Below the pieces are notes generated by a model. It was not told the DNA's origin. It saw nothing but the letters and a program-made list of their open reading frames with translations, and ran no database searches. From Mucilaginibacter_A sp041088075 (GTDB lineage Bacteria; Bacteroidota; Bacteroidia; Sphingobacteriales; Sphingobacteriaceae), in contig NZ_JBGCVY010000024.1 of the NCBI RefSeq assembly GCF_041088075.1, forward strand, positions 33,383 through 97,382: a stretch of 64,000 nucleotides of DNA. Direction: 5' to 3'. The translations under genes were made by a program, and so were the position numbers. Of this stretch, positions 60,917-64,000 are shown in pieces (the stretch's first letter is position 1; the number at the start of each line of letters is the position of its first letter).

Positions 60917-61678
60917 ATGATCACTTTAATTTACGACGGCACTTTTGAAGGTTTGCTCACCGCGGTTTTCGAAATTTACGAACACAAATTGACCGAAGTA
61001 AGCATTTGCCCCGAGCATTTGCTCCAACCCAATTTTTTTGATGCTAAAAGAAGCATTGTGTCCGATACGGTAAAAGCTAACCGCGTTTTAAAAGGCTTGC
61101 ACCAGCGTTTGGCGGCGGGCGGCGTGCAGCGTTTGTATGCCGCGCATTTGTCGGAAATTGCCGGCGAGGAAGACAATTTGCTCGGTTTTATCCGCTACGC
61201 TTTTAGCACGAACGAAACCATTGAACAGGATTTCGGCAACAAATACGTGATGCGGCTTTCGTATGTGTTGAAACTGGTGCGCCGCGAAAAGCACCGGATG
61301 GAAGCGTTTGTGCGTTTCCAGAAAATGGCCGACGGTATTTTTTATGCTTCCATCGAACCTGATTTTAATGTTTTGCCGCTGATCTTACAGCATTTTAAAC
61401 GCCGTTATGCCGATCAGAAATGGATTATTTACGACATCAAACGCGCGTACGGCATTTATTACGATTTGCAGGATGCTGTTTTTATACAGTTAAATTTTGC
61501 ATCCAGCAAGCAGGATGGGAAAACCCTCATTTCCTCGTATTCCGAAGATGAAACCTTGTACCAGGCGTTGTGGAAAGATTATTTTAAACACGTGAATATC
61601 CCGGCACGGAAAAACACCAAACTGCATTTGCAGCACGTGCCGAAACGGTATTGGAAACATTTGACGGAGAAGATTTAG
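60917..61678 (+). CDS. TIGR03915/DUF4130 putative DNA repair protein
   Basis: 253 residues from the ATG at 60917, one base after the stop of the radical-SAM gene. The frame is open from 60791 but overlaps that gene. Starts MITLIYDGTFEGLLTAVFEI; the core FVRFQKMADGIFYASIEPDF is the DUF4130 uracil-DNA-glycosylase-like region. Works with the radical-SAM partner by gene fusion and neighbourhood evidence from the family. Two words in frame: 61045-61056 (DAKRSIVS) and 61483-61494 (B form, DAVFIQ). Confidence 0.9.
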   Translation: MITLIYDGTFEGLLTAVFEIYEHKLTEVSICPEHLLQPNFFDAKRSIVSDTVKANRVLKGLHQRLAAGGVQRLYAAHLSEIAGEEDNLLGFIRYAFSTNETIEQDFGNKYVMRLSYVLKLVRREKHRMEAFVRFQKMADGIFYASIEPDFNVLPLILQHFKRRYADQKWIIYDIKRAYGIYYDLQDAVFIQLNFASSKQDGKTLISSYSEDETLYQALWKDYFKHVNIPARKNTKLHLQHVPKRYWKHLTEKI

Positions 61679-61981
61679 GGGGAATGGTTGTAGGTTGTAA
61701 GTTTTAGGGGGATAAAAGAAGCATTAAAAGTATTGGATTGCAAGAAACTGTTTAAGTTTGATTTCAGGAATATATGATGGAAGAAATTCATTGCCGTTGA
61801 CTTCAGTCAACGGTTGCATAAATTAGAAAGCAGGCTTTAGCCAAAAACTGATTATCTTGATTCGGCTAAAGCCTTTAACGTCCGCTATTGTTCCGTTGGC
61901 TAAAGCCAACGGCAATGAAAATATAAATTCAATTCGTTTTTAAACAGTTTCTGAGTGAGTTTTATACCGATAAAAGAAGCA
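61679..61981. other. 303-bp spacer made of nested repeats
   Basis: Contains two minus-oriented words (61713-61724 and 61971-61982) and a nested inverted-repeat element (61744-61951) between them. No gene. Confidence 0.6.
61744..61951. repeat. nested inverted repeat with GTTTAA ends
   Basis: Outer arms GAAACTGTTTAA (61744-61755) and TTAAACAGTTTC (61940-61951). Inner arms CATTGCCGTTG (61789-61799) and CAACGGCAATG (61907-61917). Innermost GGCTTTAGCC / GGCTAAAGCC. The outer ends resemble those of the elements at 27503 and 34567. Confidence 0.75.
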
Positions 61982-61982
61982 T
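61971..61982 (-). repeat. word overlapping the FUSC stop codon
   Basis: TAAAAGAAGCAT preceded by TTTTATACCGA. Its last base is the last base of the TGA of the FUSC gene, the same geometry as at 17040. Confidence 0.8.
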
Positions 61983-64000
61983 CAGCTTAAAATCACATTT
62001 GTAACTTTAGCAATATCCAAACTGATCTTGGAAATAAAACGAAGCTGGTCGTCCAAAAAAGCAATGTCAATTTGTGCCGAATCATAATCCGGTTTTTGGT
62101 TTGGGTTTTCAACTTTTGCGGCAATCGTTTCTGCGGAAGAAGCATTTGTTGCAGGTTCTAATTTTTTGACCGTTTCCTGTAAAATCGTTTGCGCGTGGCA
62201 TACCGCTTTAAATTGTGCCGGTAATGTGATACTGTTTTTATCGGGCAAATTTGCGGCAATGGCTGCAATGGCCGATGAAAGTATATGGTTAAAAACCACA
62301 AACTTGTGCAAGTCTTTGGCGTGTTTTTGTTTGCTTTTCGGTTCCGAGATCATCCTTTCAAAAGCCGCGGCGAGATTGCCCGATTGTACGTAAACCTCTT
62401 TCCGCGCCAGCTTGTATTCGACCAGGTTTAACGGCGAACCATTAAAACCATTGGCAACGGTTTTCAAATAATTCAAATTGCTGATCAAAACCTTGCCCAA
62501 CGTTTCGTTCAACTGGTCGGATTCCCAATTGGGGAAAATTACAAATACAGAACTGATGGCCAGTGCCGAACCGATTAAAGTATCCAAAATTCGTTCTTCA
62601 GCGGTTTTAACCAGTTCGACGCCCAAAAAATTAAAGGCAATCAACACATATGGCGTCATAAAAATCACGCTGACGATGTAATTCAAACGCAAAAAACTGT
62701 AGGTCAACAGCATCAAAAACAGCATAATAATAAATTGTGCGGTTTTGTCGGGGATCAAAAACAAAATAAAAACACCGATTGCGCCGCCAACGATAGTGCC
62801 GGTCAGCCTTTCAAAATTGCGCTGCCGGGTAAAGCTGAAACCAGGTTTCAGGATCACGATGATGGTGAGCAAAATCCAATAACTGTGGTGGCCGGTCGCT
62901 ACTGTTTTTGCCAGGATAAAACCGATACCGCAAACCAATGCCACGCGCAAGGCATGTTTAAAAGTAGCCGAATTAAAGGATAGGTTTTCCAGAAACACGC
63001 GCGGCGAATAATCCTGATGGGTAACAAAGCGGGAAAACTCCAGGTTTTGTGCGGGCTTAATCGCCGTTTTTGGATTGAATTGTGTGTAGCCGGCCAGATC
63101 AAAAAAACGCTGGATGATGTTACGCATGTTCACCAAAATCTTTTTTAAAACCAAAACACTTTGTTCCGGGTTGGCCAAAACGATCTCATCAATATGAACT
63201 TTCAATTGTTCCAATTCCACGTTCAAATCACCGGCAGGTTTGTATTTTTTGTTGGATTGAACGGCAAAACCAACACGGTCCAGCTCATCCGCCATGTGAT
63301 GTACCAGCTTGGAAACTTCCTCCAAAACACCATAAGGCTGGTACGTTTTCCGCAAACTTTCGTAGTTGTAGTGCGTGTAAGTAATATGGTCGAAAAGGTC
63401 AACCAGATCAACAAACGTCAGCAGCAGGATTCGGCTGGTTGGGGTTGATTCTTTAACAATGGCCCGCGTTTTAAACAATAGTTCGCGAACCGCATCCTGG
63501 TGCTGGCTTACCGAAATTTGCTGTGAAACCAGGTTTTTATAGTTTTCGTCGATGTTGGTTTTCTCTGCATAAAAATCAGCCTTCACCCTTAAATATTGGG
63601 CCACTTCGCCGATACATTCGCCCAAAGCCTGTTGAGCGGCGCGGTATGGCCTGATCTGGAAAAACGTTAAACTTAAAATGGTGTACCAAATTCCGCCGGC
63701 CAAAAGCAGTAAGCTGTATTGGAAGACCTGTTGCGGCGCCATACGTTTTTCGATCATAAAAATCATGATCAGCAGGGCGCAAGTACCGATAGAAGAAGCG
63801 CGGTTGCCATAAACCGCAAACATGGAAAAGAAAAAGGCAAACAACACAATTTCGGCAAACAGCAAATAAAGGTTTGGCTGGATAAAACCGGTAATCAGCG
63901 AAACCAGCAAAATCAACCCGCAGCAAACGAGCATACTGTTGCGCTTGTAAATAACCGGGCCGGGCGCATCAACCACACTTACACACAATGCGCCCAAAGC
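61982..64000 (-). CDS. FUSC/YccS-family membrane protein, 5' end outside the window
   Basis: At least 672 codons; the frame runs off the right edge, beginning GALCVSVVDAPGPVIYKRN, which lies after the first helices in relatives. About five helices are seen in the first 130 residues, then a cytoplasmic helical domain, then a second set of helices (ILAKTVATGHHSYWILLTII, IVGGAIGVFILFLIP) and a C-terminal cytoplasmic region. Members resemble aromatic-acid exporters and YccS; the transported compound is unknown. A B form word (62229-62240) encodes DKNSIT. Confidence 0.88.
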   Translation of the reverse strand, partial: ALGALCVSVVDAPGPVIYKRNSMLVCCGLILLVSLITGFIQPNLYLLFAEIVLFAFFFSMFAVYGNRASSIGTCALLIMIFMIEKRMAPQQVFQYSLLLLAGGIWYTILSLTFFQIRPYRAAQQALGECIGEVAQYLRVKADFYAEKTNIDENYKNLVSQQISVSQHQDAVRELLFKTRAIVKESTPTSRILLLTFVDLVDLFDHITYTHYNYESLRKTYQPYGVLEEVSKLVHHMADELDRVGFAVQSNKKYKPAGDLNVELEQLKVHIDEIVLANPEQSVLVLKKILVNMRNIIQRFFDLAGYTQFNPKTAIKPAQNLEFSRFVTHQDYSPRVFLENLSFNSATFKHALRVALVCGIGFILAKTVATGHHSYWILLTIIVILKPGFSFTRQRNFERLTGTIVGGAIGVFILFLIPDKTAQFIIMLFLMLLTYSFLRLNYIVSVIFMTPYVLIAFNFLGVELVKTAEERILDTLIGSALAISSVFVIFPNWESDQLNETLGKVLISNLNYLKTVANGFNGSPLNLVEYKLARKEVYVQSGNLAAAFERMISEPKSKQKHAKDLHKFVVFNHILSSAIAAIAANLPDKNSITLPAQFKAVCHAQTILQETVKKLEPATNASSAETIAAKVENPNQKPDYDSAQIDIAFLDDQLRFISKISLDIAKVTNVILS

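Larger units (their letters stand above)
2183..62240. repeat. dispersed 12-base word family: full list of copies
   Basis: A form ATGCTTCTTTTA on the plus strand starts at 2183, 4243, 4429, 6159, 6876, 9220, 15883, 17040, 18972, 22548, 27099, 27527, 34598, 34975, 40758, 45355, 46435, 48288, 50780, 52230, 53745, 58894. A form on the minus strand (TAAAAGAAGCAT) starts at 4508, 6848, 8855, 11035, 11712, 12061, 21258, 23084, 27180, 34678, 35056, 40834, 49061, 49764, 51747, 52262, 53352, 54731, 56887, 59022, 61045, 61713, 61971. B form plus (ATRCTGTTTTTA): 13342, 21641, 48005, 61483, 62229; minus: 2237, 22251, 23621, 46723, 47814, 55566, 55828. About ten A copies differ by one or two bases. Roughly 31 are intergenic, 3 overlap gene ends, 23 are in reading frames. 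Confidence 0.9.

Noticed and set aside
1..64000. CRISPR arrays, rRNA genes, prophage blocks
   Set aside because: No regularly spaced direct repeats, no rRNA sequence and no phage structural genes were seen. The frequent short word is not regularly spaced and lies on both strands.

Overview
The window looks like a chromosomal segment of a Bacteroidota bacterium of the Sphingobacteriaceae type (Mucilaginibacter or Pedobacter relatives). Supporting signs are type III glutamine synthetase, MutS2, DUF4296 and DUF4230 proteins, GH92 and GH2 clusters, AT-rich spacers, and promoter boxes of the Bacteroidota form TTG-N19-TAnnTTTG (a perfect one lies in front of the tRNA-His gene). No genus can be fixed from the sequence alone.

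Layout. 0.1-24 kb is mostly housekeeping: a Zn-dependent alcohol dehydrogenase pair, a candidate structured RNA, a retropepsin-like PDZ protease, a TMEM175 channel, a TPR-thioredoxin protein, a lone vsr-like nuclease, trxB, a DUF4230 protein, a GH20 hexosaminidase with a lipoprotein, purM, glnN, a MoeB-rhodanese protein, a class III Fic protein, a broken M1-peptidase-like gene, purL, a VOC protein with trmN6, a phosphoesterase, rnhA and tRNA-His followed by an IS3 remnant. 24-40 kb is a minus-strand cluster of secreted glycan-degrading proteins: two GH2, two GH92, one GH43 and two beta-propellers. It has no SusC/SusD or regulator inside the window, but shares LacI-type operator-like sites. 41-64 kb holds a 1400-residue membrane protein, a YtxH-like protein, a phosphopantetheinyl transferase, aspartokinase, a GNAT-YggS pair, DUF4296-mutS2, two tandem GT4 genes with a NodB deacetylase carrying a beta-trefoil-like tail and truA, a PAS-DHp protein next to an RsbQ-like hydrolase, ohr, a radical-SAM/TIGR03915-type pair, and a FUSC membrane protein cut by the window edge.

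The most striking feature belongs to no gene. A 12-base word, ATGCTTCTTTTA (A form), with a sister word, ATRCTGTTTTTA (B form), occurs about 57 times, counting near-exact copies on both strands. It lies in spacers, at gene ends and start codons, and inside reading frames in several frames. In spacers it is followed a few bases later by TAAAAAT and often forms head-to-head inverted pairs about 90 bp long. Some copies sit in larger composite elements with GTTTAAAC-containing ends. One such element (27503-27735) interrupts a gene: removing it with one copy of a 3-bp AAT duplication restores the frame. Another copy supplies the stop codon of the MoeB-rhodanese gene and appears to truncate it. Coding parts of the glycan cluster lack the word. 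It may be a mobile miniature element family, a DNA-uptake-like word, or both.
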